Below, one piece after another: positions 26,201-38,200 of a stretch of DNA of 45,369 nucleotides (positions are counted from its first letter, which is position 1; every line of letters begins with the position of its first letter). This stretch comes from Chromera velia (Eukaryota > Sar > Chromeraceae), in the NCBI GenBank assembly GCA_018398765.1, contig JAHBMJ010005762.1, positions 1 to 45,369 on the forward strand, in the 5' to 3' direction. Below the pieces are notes generated by a model. The model did not search any database and was not told the origin of the DNA. It worked only from the letters and a program-made list of their open reading frames with translations. The position numbers and the translations under genes were made by a program.

Positions 26201-29200
26201 CCGAAAGAACCTCTAGGAGGGGACCAGCCACTTCCCACGGCCCGACCACAACGTACCGCCCCTCCGCACGGCCTCTGGAAAGAGGAAGGAGAGGACGGAG
26301 AGGTACCCACTCAGTCTGCCACAGAGACGCATCGGGAGCGATCTCAGGGGATGCACCCTGAAGGGCCTCTTTCTTCAGCTGTCGCAGCCGCAGCCCCTTC
26401 ACAGAGGCGACAAGCTTCCCCTCCCCAGCAAACACCCGCACGTCGACCGTCACAGTCACAGACGACCCTGTCTGTTTCAAAGGTTCTGCCACCTTCGCGT
26501 GTGCCCACACTGTCGTCTGCTTGTCGACCTGAGAAAGCTGTACCTCCTCAATCGCGAAGGGCACCAACGCACTTCCATCGGTGACCACGACTGCACAGGC
26601 AGAAGTCTGAAAGCAGCCGTCGAGGACTGCCGGGTGAAGGGAGAAGAACCGATCTTGATCGAGGTGGAGGGCTTGACCGTCAAGTCGGGCAAGCGCCTCC
26701 CCGTCTCCCTTCCAAGCCTCCTTGACGGTCTGAAACCGAGGTCCGTACTGGAGACCCGCGGCCCTCAGCTGACCGTAGAGAAGTTCAAGAGAGACAAGGG
26801 CGTTGCACCTCTCCTTGGCGTCTCTCAATTCAGCGGCGTCCTCCACACCGACCCCCATCTGCACCCCTGCCCTGACGGTACCCGACACATGCACTCTTCT
26901 GGCCTGGAGACTGCCGTTCTGTCGGGGTTGGGACGCGACTTCGAAGGCCCCGCTTTCGGGATCGACGCGGACGCTCAGCAAGGGTCTCTCGTCAACAGGA
27001 AGCTCCCTCTGGAGAATCAACGGAGCTTCGAAGCCCACGTTTCGGCACACCACGGGGCGCCTGTGCTGACTCGCCCAGAAGTTCTCGTTTTCTTTCAGCT
27101 GGACATACCGCGCGCTCGCAGCAGCAGCTTCCAAATATCCGGTTGCAGGCCACACGATGCGGTCGGCAATCTGGTGGTCCTCGAAGATCTCCGCAATGTT
27201 GTCAGTGATGGGCGTCTCAAAGAGGCGATTGTTGCCCTCAAAAGGCGAAATCTCACGAACTGCCAGAGGGTGTCTCAGCTCGGCCCAGGGGAAGCTCCGG
27301 ACAGGGCCCCTATTTGGCAGAAGGCCCGTCCCCCGGAAGGTCCGCTCACCGGCCTCCTCTCCCTGCGAACGGTTCGCCCCAATGTTTTCCAACGCAGCGG
27401 ACACTTTACCGAAGTGAGCTGCCTGCCCATCAACCTTGTCACTCGCGATGCATGCCAGCCAAGTCAGCTCACTCTCTCCCGGTGACACCACACACTGCTT
27501 GCCCATCGAGGAAAGCACGGCCTTTGGACCCACCTCCACAAACGTTGTCACTCCTTCTGCCTGAGCTGCCTTCACGGCCTGGTCAAACAAAACCCCCCGC
27601 GTGATGTGATCTGCCCAGTAGCGGGGGTCTGTAAGCTCTGTTGAGGCCTCAGCTCCGAGGACAGTGGAGACGAAAGTGATGTCTCTGCGGGGGGCAGCAA
27701 GGGGCACTGTGGAGACCGTCTTTGCGAGTGGGTCGACGGCGGGTTCCATCAGTTTGGAGTGGAAACCGTGGGAGACAGCCAGCTGGCGTGAGGACGACAG
27801 AGAAACCCCCAGCTTGTCAAGGACACGGTGGACTGCAGGCTTGGCTCCTGACAAAACGACGCTGCGGGGACCGTTGGCTGCTGCGACCGACGCGGGTCCT
27901 TCCAACTCTCCCGAGGCCTCCAGGGCTCGGATGGCTGAATCTGCCTCGTCAAAGGACTTGCGACAGGCAATCATCACACCCTCCCCAGCAGGACACGCGT
28001 CCATCAGTTTGGCACGTTCGATGATCACGCGCATGCCGTCGAGAGGAGACATCACCCCGGAGACACACGCTGCGACGTACTCTCCAAGAGAATGGCCAGC
28101 AACGACATCGGGTGTCACCCCCTTCGACTTCAGGAGAGACGCGAGAGCCCACTCCACAGCGAAAATACTGGGTTGCGCAAACACCGTCTGATCGATGGAT
28201 TTGCCAGACTCCTTCACTGCCGTGTTCGCGGGCGTTCCTCCGTCATACCCGAGGAGGGTCAGCAAAGAAACCCCCAGTCCGTGTTTCGCAACCTCGTCGC
28301 ATTGGAGGAACGCCTCGCGATAGGCAGGCTCGGTCTCAAACAACTCCTTCCCCATCGCAACGTACTGAGACCCCTGTCCAGTGAACAGGAAGGCCACCTT
28401 CTCCCTCTCTGCAGTGGCCGCCGTCGCCGCAGCCTCGTCATTCTCTTCGTCCACCCCCTCCACTTCCCCTGAGACACAGAGAGGACTGCCGTCTCTGTCG
28501 AGCGCCTCCTGCACGATGACGTGCGAGTTCGTCCCCCCAAACCCAAAGGATGAGACACCTGCCACCAGGGCCTTACCAGAGGGGTTGAAGAGATCTAGAG
28601 GTCTGCCAACTGCAGGAAAAACCAGGCCGTCCTCAAATCCAGAGAGGTCGATGAAGCTGTTCAAGGACTTGAAGTGAACCAACGGTGGCGCTTGTCGATG
28701 AGACACAGCCATGACTGCACGAATGAGCCCCGCAATCCCCGCTGCTCCCTCCAGATGTCCTATGTGCGTCTTCACAGAGGACATCACGATCGGGTTATCT
28801 TTTCCCCTTTGTGTGTTTCTGAAAGCCTCTTTGATAGCATGGACCTCAATCGGGTCCCCCAGTGCTGTCCCTGTGCCGTGAGCCTCAATGTAGTTCACAT
28901 CTCCAGGGCCCAACCCTGAGTCCTCCAGAGCCCTCAGGATCACCTCCGTCTGGCGGGGCCCACTCGGGGCCGTGAGGGAAGCGGAACGGCCGTCCTGATT
29001 CACTGCAGAGCCAAGGAGACGTGCGAACATCTTCTCACCATCCCCCTCAGAAGAGGAAGAACCTGGGGAAGCGAGCTTGATCACAATCGCGCCAACCCCT
29101 TCTCCCCTTGTATACCCACTCGCAGCGTTGTCGAAAGTGGCGCACCTTCCCTCTTCTGAGAGCATCCCTGCTTTGCAGAAGACGACAAAGGGAAGAGGAG

Positions 29201-32200
29201 ACAGCAAAAGCTGGACACCGCCAACCAATGCCGTTTGGCACTTTCCTGCCCGCAGGTGATTAAGTGCCACGTCCGTAGCCACCAGAGAGGATGAGCACGC
29301 GGTATCGATTGCAATCGACGGCCCCTGGAATCCGTACACGTACGAGATGCGGTTCGGAATAATCGACGCAGCTGTGCTCGTGCCTGAATAGACGGAGGGG
29401 GCCTTCTCCCCCCGGTTGCTGAGAATCGACCAGTCCTCAGAGCAACACCCAATGTACACGCCGACTCCTGAGATGTCAATCTCCCCTCCCATGTTGGCCT
29501 GTGCACAGCCAAGAGCCTCATTGGCGACTTCCAGCATTACCCTCTGCCGTGGGTCCATGGAAGCCGCCTCAGCAGGAGGGATGCCGAAGGTCTCGTTGCG
29601 GAAGGCGTCCACTGAATCCATAAATCCCCCGCTTCGCACATACATTTTCTGTCCTCTCACATCACGATTCATGTCGAAAAATCGGTCAACGTCCCAACGC
29701 ATGTACGGCATCTCTGAGATGCAGTCTCTTCCGGAAAGACACATCTCCCAAAACCGACGGGCGCTTGTTGACCCCCCCGGAAATCGGCACGCAATTCCCA
29801 CAACGGCCGCACTCGTCGTTTCCCCTCCTCCTTGACTCTTGACCATCGACTTTGCCCGTACCTTCTCCCCCGTCAGCTGATCCGTCACGTATCCTATCAG
29901 AGCCCCCAGCGTCGGGTAGTCAAACACAACAGTGGTCGACAAGGAAACCCCAACTTTTCGTGAGAGCGTGTTTCGAAATTCGACCGCCCCGAGTGAGTCG
30001 ATTCCCAAGTCAGTCAGAGGAACGTCGAGACGAGGAGCCTCGGCGAATCCCAGAGCTTCTTGTGCAGTCTGGAGGACGATCCGTTCAACAAAAGCTCGGG
30101 CCTCTTCTGGTGACAGGCCGCGGAGTTCCTCTCGAAGGCCGGCACTGTCTCCGCCATCTCCCTCACCAACTTGGCTCACAGAGGCAAAAAGCGGGGGAAC
30201 CTCGGGGAACTGCCGAACGAATTTGCGGAAGTCAACGGGCTGTGCCGCGATGACTGAAGTCACGTCTGGTCGGATTGCGGACTCGAGAAGCCGCAGTCCG
30301 AGGTCGTTGGAGAGACCTGTAATTCCAGCTGCCTGAAATTTCTTCAAAATCTTCGGATCCTCCACCGCCATTCCCTGGTCAACCCATGCCCCCCACTGGA
30401 TCGAGACACTCGTACCTGGAGACCCGATCGCGCGCCTGTGCGCAATCAGGGCGTCGATCGCGCAGTTGGCAGCGCAATAGTTTGCCTGCGCGAAATTTCC
30501 GAACAGGGCGGCAATTGAGGAGAAACACACAAAGAACTCCAGCGGCCATCTCTCTGTTTCGGCAGCTGCGTGAAGCTTCCATGCCCCCACAGCCTTTGCT
30601 CTCCATGCAATTTCGAGACTCTGTAGACTCTGCTCTTGGAGACGAGCGTCAGCAAGGGCACCGGCAGCGTGCACCACGCCAACAACAGGTGGCATGCCGT
30701 TGGCCCGCAAAGCATTTGCAACCACCGGAGCGACAGCCTTCCCCCCCGCTTCTTCCGCAGCGCCCAAATCAAGGGAGGCGGCCTGCACGTTGCAGGTCCC
30801 AGAACGCAGAATTTCCCAACGAGGTCTCGACGCCTCGTCAGGAGTGACACGCCGACCGCAAAGAAGAATGTGTTGCACGCCCTCCTCTGCAAGCCATTGC
30901 GCTACCACAAGGCCGAGAGCCCCCAGCCCTCCAGTCACAACGACAGTCCCACCTGTGCAGGCAGGCGTGCCTACGGGGGAGGGGATCTGCACCACAACCT
31001 TCCCGATATGCTGGGCCTTCTGCATGAACCGGAAAGCCGCAATCGCATCAGTACTCGAGTCGTCTGAGGCCATATCAAAATTGCAGAGCGGCAGAGGCTG
31101 GATCTGCTTGTTGTCTGCAAGAGCTCGGATGGAATCTAAAACCCCCCCAAACCACCGTGGATCGTTTTCAACCATATGATCGAGGGCGATCGTTTCGTAG
31201 TAGACGTCTGGGCGCTCCTCCGTCATCTTCTCCTTCGTCCAGATACCTCGCTTGCCCAACTCCATAAATCGGCCGTTCGGGCCCAGCACTTCAAGCGATG
31301 CGGGGATGAAATCTTCGATCAAGCAATTCAACACCACATCGACCTGCCCACCCTCCAGAAACCGGGCCATGTCCGCGCGAAACACAGCAGCATCTCGGGA
31401 ACTGGTAACTGCGGACACCCCAACTTCTTCCCGCAGGAACGACTGCTTCTTCTCGGAGCCCGCTGTGCAGAAGGGGATCGCACCAACTCGACGACAGTAC
31501 TGCAGAGCAGCCAGCCCGACACCCCCAGTGGCTGCGTGGATGAGAACCTTGTCGCCCCTCTGCACCTTCGCCATTTGACCAAAGGCAACCTCGACTGTTG
31601 CGAATACAGAGGGTAAAGCACTGCAGTCCTCAAAGGTCCATCCACCGGCGGGCATCTTTGCAAGCAGCGATGAGGCGGTGGTCACGTGCGACCGGAGGCA
31701 ACCAGCCGCCAAGCCATACACAAAATCACCGACGCGCAATCCCTGTACCCCCGCACCGACGGCACTCACAACACCCGCGCAGTCACCTCCGGGGGCGCCT
31801 GCAGGAAAAGAAAGGAGATAGACGTTAACTTTGCTGAGTGTTGCTCCTGAAGAAGGACCGCCTCACCCGAGTGTGAACAGAGAGAGAAAAGGACCGCAGT
31901 CGTGCAGTTTGTTTTCTTATTTTTTCTCAGACAGATGCACTCGCAATTACGCCCCCTTTTTTGAAAGACAGCGAAATAGACGCACTACACCGCAGACAGA
32001 GAAAGAAAGGGGGAACGAAAACAAAAGACAGACAGACAGGAAGGCAAACAGGTGGGTGGATAGACAGGTGGATAGCGGGACAGGCGGACAGACAGACTGC
32101 ATGGTTCATACAGGCAGACACACTTCATGTTTCTTCTTTTCCCTTCTTTTCTTCATGTACAGGCAGGCAGGCAGGCAGACAGAGACAGAGACAGAGACAG

Positions 32201-32204
32201 AGAC

Positions 32205-32241
<37 letters not shown>

Positions 32242-35200
32242 AGACGATACCAGTCTTTTGCTTTCCCGTCCCTTCTATTCACGGACAGACCGTGTGGCTC
32301 TCTGTGAGTCCATCTATGCTTTTCTTTCGTGCGTCTTCTCCTTGTCTCTGTGCCTCAATTTGTTTGTTTGTCTGTTTGTTGGTCGGCCTCTTTGTGTGGA
32401 AAGGAAAGGAAAGGAAAGGTGAGACGGAAACCGAAAGCACCGTGAAGTCTTCCTTCCACACAGAGAAAAAAGAAAACAAAAAAAAATGAAGTGCATGTAT
32501 CCGTCAGACTGCCTGTCTGTCCGTTGTATGGGTGAAAAGAAAAGAGCGGGAAAAAAAGAAATACGCAGTCTGCCACCCACCCACCCACACACTCACTCAC
32601 ACACACACAGACAGAGAGAGAGNNNNNNNNNNNNNNNNNNNNNNNNNNNNNNNNNNNNNNNNNNNNNNNNNNNNNNNNNNNNNNNNNNNNNNNNNNNNNN
32701 NNNNNNNNNNNNNNNNNNNNNNNNNNNNNNNNNNNNNNNNNNNNNNNNNNNNNNNNNNNNNNNNNNNNNNNNNNNNNNNNNNNNNNNNNNNNNNNNNNNN
32801 NNNNNNNNNNNNNNNNNNNNNNNNNNNNNNNNNNNNNNNNNNNNNNNNNNNNNNNNNNNNNNNNNNNNNNNNNNNNNNNNNNNNNNNNNNNNNNNNNNNN
32901 NNNNNNNNGGGGGGGGGGGGGTGAGGGGAAAGGAAGAGAAGGAAAAATGCAGAGGGGGAGGGCGTTAGGGAGAGATTGTTCTACCGAGGGAAGAGGGGAA
33001 GGAGGCCGGGCGAGGTGCTCTTTCGTTCACACAATCGAAAAAACGAGTGAAGGAGGTGTGAACGCAGAGAACGGCACACGTGATTTGTTGCAAGGGACGC
33101 AGCAGGTGTGGGAGAAGCAAAAGAGAGAAGAAGCAAACTGACCAGGGTCACCGGGGTACAGATCCATCACGTTGAGCACATCCCGAAAATTGAGTCCAAC
33201 TGCACGGACGCGCAGTTCCACCTGTCCCTCACCTGGGGCCTCCCGTTCCTGCAGATGGAGGTGCTTCAGAGAGAGGTTCGAGATTGCACCCCGCTCGGAC
33301 ATGTGGAGCTCTAAAGGGCCCTTCACTGGCACCTTGGAAGGCGCAGCGCGTGCAAAGAAGATGCCGTCACCCCTGACTGCAATCTCTGGTTCTTCACAGG
33401 ACCGGAGGGTAGCAAGGACCCCCCAGAGCTGAGTGACCGTTTCAACATCAACTGTGCCAAACATGATGTTCCGCCCCATCTGGGCCGCCAGCTCCGTGCG
33501 AGCACTGCGGGCAAGACCCAAGAGGCCTGCATGGATGGGAGGAGAACTGAGACTGGCCACATCGTCAGGACTGATCGACAGGACGCCCGGGGTGACTACC
33601 CAGACCGCTGGGGGTGTCCAGTCACCCCTGCCCTCTCTCTCCCTTGATGCCAGAGCCTCGGCAAGACCTTGAGCAAGCTGCAGCGCCTCGTTAAGAATGG
33701 TGAGGGCTATGGTTTGAGCCTGCGCCGGGACTGTCGCGCTCCCTGCAGGGGGCGTCAGAGCACCACAGTATACCACGAGGGAATGGGAGGCCTCGCTGAG
33801 TTCTGCTGCGGAGGGAATGGACGAAGTCTGAAGCATTGGACTCCCGCCAACGGGAAGGGCCAACGTTGGATGGGGTTTCACGAAAAGAGTAGTACGTGAA
33901 GGGTCCACGGGGGCCGCTTCTTTCTCCTTCACCTCCAACGCCTCCCACTGGACTTCCCAAAAACATTCGCGGGGCACACGTGGGACGCGGGCGGCTCCCG
34001 CTCCTCTGCCCCCAATGGCACGCAGCTGCAGTCCCCGAAGCCATCCGAAAGCAGCTCCTGTCTGCTTATCGTACAGCGTCACGTCCACCCTTGCTGAGGA
34101 AGGCGCCCCCCCCTCCTTGGCTGTCTCTACGCTTGAGAGCTCAACGAGCGCAGAGAAGGAATCGTCGACAGAGGACCTCCCCACAACGAGCTGCTCAACC
34201 GAGGCGGGGATCAGAGCAGAACTGTTCCCAGCCCCAGCCGCTCCCTGCGCAGGAGTCATGTCCTTCAAAAGTGCAGCAGCTGCATGGAAGCAGCCGTCAA
34301 GAAGAGCGGGATGAACTCGGAACCCAGACTCAAAATCCTCTCCAACACCCCGGCCCCCGCTCCCTCCTCCCCCTTTGGACAGACTCACAACGCAGAACGC
34401 TGCCCGCTTTGCAGAATCGGTGTGGACGGTTTTGAGAGTGCGAAACCTCGGACCGTACTGGAGGCCGATCTTGTCCAACTCAGAGTACAGAGTTTCGACG
34501 CTCATGTCCATCGGGATGGGGCACTTCCCTTTGGCGTCTTCCACGCCCGCAGACCGCATCTGCAGCCCCACACTCATGCGTGACGCTGCCGCAGGAGCAA
34601 CCTGCTGTGCACGGACGTGAGCAACGAATTCAGCTCCGTCCGTATCTTTTTCGCTTTCCCGGACCTGGGCGGAAGACACCGCAAGAAGGCCGTCGTCTGC
34701 TGTCTCCACACGAACGAGAGTGGGGACTGCAGCTTGAGAATCGTCAGATGATGCGTCCAGCAAGAGGGGACGCTCGAATGTTACCGTTTCGAAGGCAGTG
34801 GTTGCCTCAGCGCTCTCCCCTGACAGACGGGTGCCTGCCGCGAGAAGCGCATCGAAGAACGCAGCCGCAGGGAGAAGCACAGAGCCCATAACGACGTGGT
34901 CCTTCATCAGTGCTGCGGCTTTGGTTGAAACCTTTTTCGGTAGGAAACCGGATTTGTCACTCAGCACCGGACCCAAAAGGGGGTGGGCTGCATCGACCCA
35001 CCGAAAGGGGCGGCGGGCGTAGGGGACAGGCAGGACCTCCAGCTGCTCCCTCTTGCAGGATGTGGGGGGGGACTCGAGCACTGCGTGTGAGTTTGCACCC
35101 CCAAATCCAAAAGAGGACACGCCACCCAGAAGAAGCTTCTTGGATGGTTGTTTGTCCTTTCGCTCTCCTGCCCCATCCCCCTCTCCCTCTTCATCTTCAT

Positions 35201-38200
35201 CCTCTCCCTCTGAAACTGGCAACGGCAGACAAGCCGTCGGCACAAAAGCAGCAAACGAAGAGAGATCGATGAGTGGGTTCAGTTTCTTGAAGTGAAGGTT
35301 CGGAGGACACTCTCGGTGATAGAGGACAAGCGCGGCCTTCAGAAGACCTGCCAGTCCTGCTGCCCCCTCCAGATGCCCTATGTTGGTCTTCAACGCACCC
35401 AACACAAGGGGCTGCCTGACGTTCCTGCTCCGTGCGAACACCGATTTTAGGGCCCCGACCTCGATGGGGTCTCCCAGGGACGTCCCAGTCCCGTGGCACT
35501 CGAGGAAGTCGACATCGGCAGGCCGCACCACTGCATGGGAGGTGAGGTGCAGTGAGGTGACGTCACAAGAGAGCACACAGAGGCAGGCATGCGCATGCAT
35601 GAGGAGAGCAGGAGGACGAGGAGAGAGGGCACAGTCACTCTGGCAGTCAAGGAAGCAAGCAGCACCCCTGGAAGCCACAGCAAGAACATAGAGGAACCAT
35701 GGAAAGCAGCACATATTCATACATCAAAAGACGCAAAAACGAAGTCAACCCAAGAACGAAAACAACGACCCCAGAAGAAAAAAGACGCGGACCTGCTTCG
35801 GCGAGTGCTGCATGGACGCACGCCTCCTGTGCTGGGCCTGAGGGGGCTGTCAAGCTCGCTGCCCTGCCTCCATGGTTCACCGCGCAGCCGCGAACGACCG
35901 CAATCACTCCATCTGAGTTCCTTCGGGCCTCAAGGAGTGTCTTGCAGACAGCGACTGCAACACCCTCTCCTCGCACGTACCCATTCGCACTCGCATCAAA
36001 TGTCTTGCATCTGGCGTCTGGCGCCATCATTCCTGCCCGGCAGAAGGCAGCTGTCACTTTCGGAGATAGCATCAGATTGACGCCAGCAACCACGGCGACG
36101 GGACACACGGAAGCGCGAAGGTGCGCAACCGCGACATTCATGGCAAAGAGCGAAGAGGAGCAGGCAGTGTCGATGACCATCGAAGGTCCGTGGAGTGCCA
36201 AAAGGAATGACAATCGATTGGCCAAGATTGAAGGGGCATGGGAGGTTGCAGTGAAGGAAGACAGCGAGACTGCCGGTGCGCCTCCCTGCCCTCCTTTCGG
36301 ATTTCCCTCTCCCCTCTCACCCACTACATGAGACCATTCATTCGCACAACAACCGACGTAGACTCCCACCTTCTTCCTTGTCAGCGTCTCTCGAGAAAAC
36401 CCACTTTGGTGCAATGCTTCAAATCCCACCTCGAGCAACAGACGCTGCTGCGGGTCCATTGCCTTCACTTCAGGCTCACCGAGACGAAAGAAGGCGTTGT
36501 CGAACAGGTCCCCCCCTTCAATGAACCCTCCCTCTCGTACGTACATCTTCCCTTCCACCGCCTTCTCCGGATCAGGGTCGTACCATACGTCCGCATCCCA
36601 TCGGGTCACTGGGACTTCACGGAGACCAGACCGTCCTTCACGAAGAAGGCTCCAGAACTCGGACAGAGTCTCGACACCTCCTGGGAGTTTGCACGCTGCT
36701 CCAACGATGGCGATCTTGTATCCATCACTCTCAGGATCCAACCGCAACCCCCCAAACACGTCCATGCCCATACCAGGACCTGACGGAAGCTTTCGCCCCC
36801 CCGCAGTCCCTGTACCTCCACCCGCTTCCTCGTTCTGCTGTGCACGCTCAGCCACGAGGAAATCGATCACGTCGTTCAAAGTCGGGTAGTTGAAGATGAC
36901 AGTCGGCTCCAGATTCATCTGAAGATCCTGACCCAGCATCTCTGCAAATTCGACAGCCCCGAGGGAATCCACCCCCATCTCGTGCAGAGGGGCGTCACAA
37001 TCTGGAGCGGCAGTCGCATTCAACACCTTGACAGCGTTGCGCAACACCAACTCCCTCACATACTCCCGATCAGCGGCAGTCGCCACAGAAGGGGAGGGGG
37101 CGGCTCCTGACGGCACAGCGGCGTCTGCTGTACGAGATCGGGGGAATGGGGGGCTCGGCATGCCCCGTCCACGGGGTCGGTCTGACAGACGGGGAGACAA
37201 AACCTTTCCGCCTGAGCTCCTCTCTCCCCACTGGGCAGCAGAGATACTGTCCCCCAACTCCTCACTGACAGGGGCGGCGCCACTCGATCCTCGAGGAGCC
37301 CCTCCGGCAGCCAGTTGCCCCTCCCCACCGGTAGCAGTTGATGCGGGGGCATCTGAGGGAATCGGAAGTCGGGATGCAGCCCCCGGCCCCCGATCGTCTT
37401 TTTCCCCGGGGGCCGTTTGACGCGATCGGTGGGACTGAGGTTGCGATTCGACTGTGATGGGGGGGGGGGCAGCAGGCGTCGCAATTTTGTAGGTGTGATC
37501 GAGAATCACCCCTGACAGAGTTCCCGCAAGTAAAGCCTCCTTGGCGGGATTTCGGCGGATTTTGCCTGATGTCGTCTTTGGGATGCTTTTGGGTTTGGTC
37601 AGCCATACACGGTGAAGTGCAATGCCGACCCTCTGTGACACCACTCCTCCTAGCTCGTGGGCCAGGGCAGCAACATCAATGGCAGCTTCAGGCGCTGAGG
37701 AGCCACCAAGCCAACTGAGAACTCCTTTCTGCTTCATCAACGAGGGCTGGATCTCGCAAGCTGCAGCAATTCTCTCCTCCCCCCCCCACTCATAAGAGAA
37801 CACAGCGGTGCATCCGGCTCTGAGCGCATGCTCGAAGTGTGTTTCGATGGTTTGCTCGATGTCCTGGGGGTAGTAGTTTCGTCCTCTGATGATGATGACA
37901 TCCTTAATGCGGCCAGCAACGAAGAGCTGTCCTCTGTGAAAGAAACCTGAATCTCCCGTACGCAAGTACTCAGATGGCGTAACAGTACCATCCAGGAGCA
38001 CACAGCTGTTGTAGAAGGCCTCCCGACTCTTCTCTTCCTCCCTCCAGTACCCCATCGCCCGAGAAAGAGACCAGATCCAAATCTCGCCAACCGATCCATC
38101 CTCCACCTCTCGACAACTCTCGGGATCCACTATTCGGACTGCGTGGAAGGGAGAAGGAAGGAAGGAAGGAACACAGAGATCGACAAAGAGAGCAGAAGGC

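Larger units (their letters stand above)
19985..29815 (-). other. PKS module 2: KS-AT-DH-psiKR-ER-KR-(psiKR/ER remnant)-cMT-ACP
   Basis: KS (29810-28500) has DTACSSS, EAHGTGT and HIGHLEG. AT (28400-27450) has FTGQGSQ, the nucleophile motif GHSLG, and HGFH where malonyl-specific ATs usually read HAFH. DH (27270-26330) has His in DHQIAD, but Asp replaces the motif Gly. psiKR is 26330-25650; ER is 25640-25484 and 25227-24420. KR (24390-23700) keeps the glycine-rich loop and FSS, but the catalytic Tyr is His (codon 23914-23912). About 1,150 extra residues then separate KR from ACP: a psiKR/ER-like fragment, a methyltransferase and a poorly recognised stretch. ACP (MGIDSLGAVEF, 20362-20328) is split by intron 8 and ends at about 19985. 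It is the largest module in the window and the only one with a methyltransferase. Confidence 0.87.
31799..33142 (-). other. Intron 6, expanded, with repeats and a sequencing gap
   Basis: This is the only long intron (1,344 nt as assembled; the others are 202-390). Its donor GTCAGT and acceptor CTGCAG join the two halves of the module 1 ER (PGDPG to PGGDCAG). The interior holds GACA/GGCA/GAGA repeats, an A/G-rich stretch and the N gap, so its true length is unknown. I see no gene in it. Confidence 0.85.
29880..36725 (-). other. PKS module 1: KS-DH-psiKR-ER-KR-ACP, no AT
   Basis: KS runs 36720-35793 and 35530-35050, with the catalytic Cys in DTACSSS, His in ECHGTGT and His in NIGHLEG. DH (about 35010-33980) follows directly: only some 35 residues separate the KS end (FGFGGANSHAV) from DH (AHPLLG), too few for an AT. 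DH keeps HxxxGxxxxP (HVVMGSVLLP) and LDGCFH. The structural psiKR is about 33980-33320. ER is split by intron 6 (33300-33143 and 31798-30970), with GGVGLAA for cofactor binding. KR (30950-30200) has TGGLGALG, the FSS serine and Tyr in QANYCAAN. ACP has LGIDSLGAVEF near 29990. A malonyl group must be supplied by another AT domain or protein (inference). Confidence 0.88.

Noticed and set aside
26499-27485. Plus-strand open frame of 328 codons
   Set aside because: Antisense to the DH/AT of module 2, with no conserved motif.
31831-32968. Several open frames in intron 6
   Set aside because: They are made of GACA/GAGA repeat translations and N bases.
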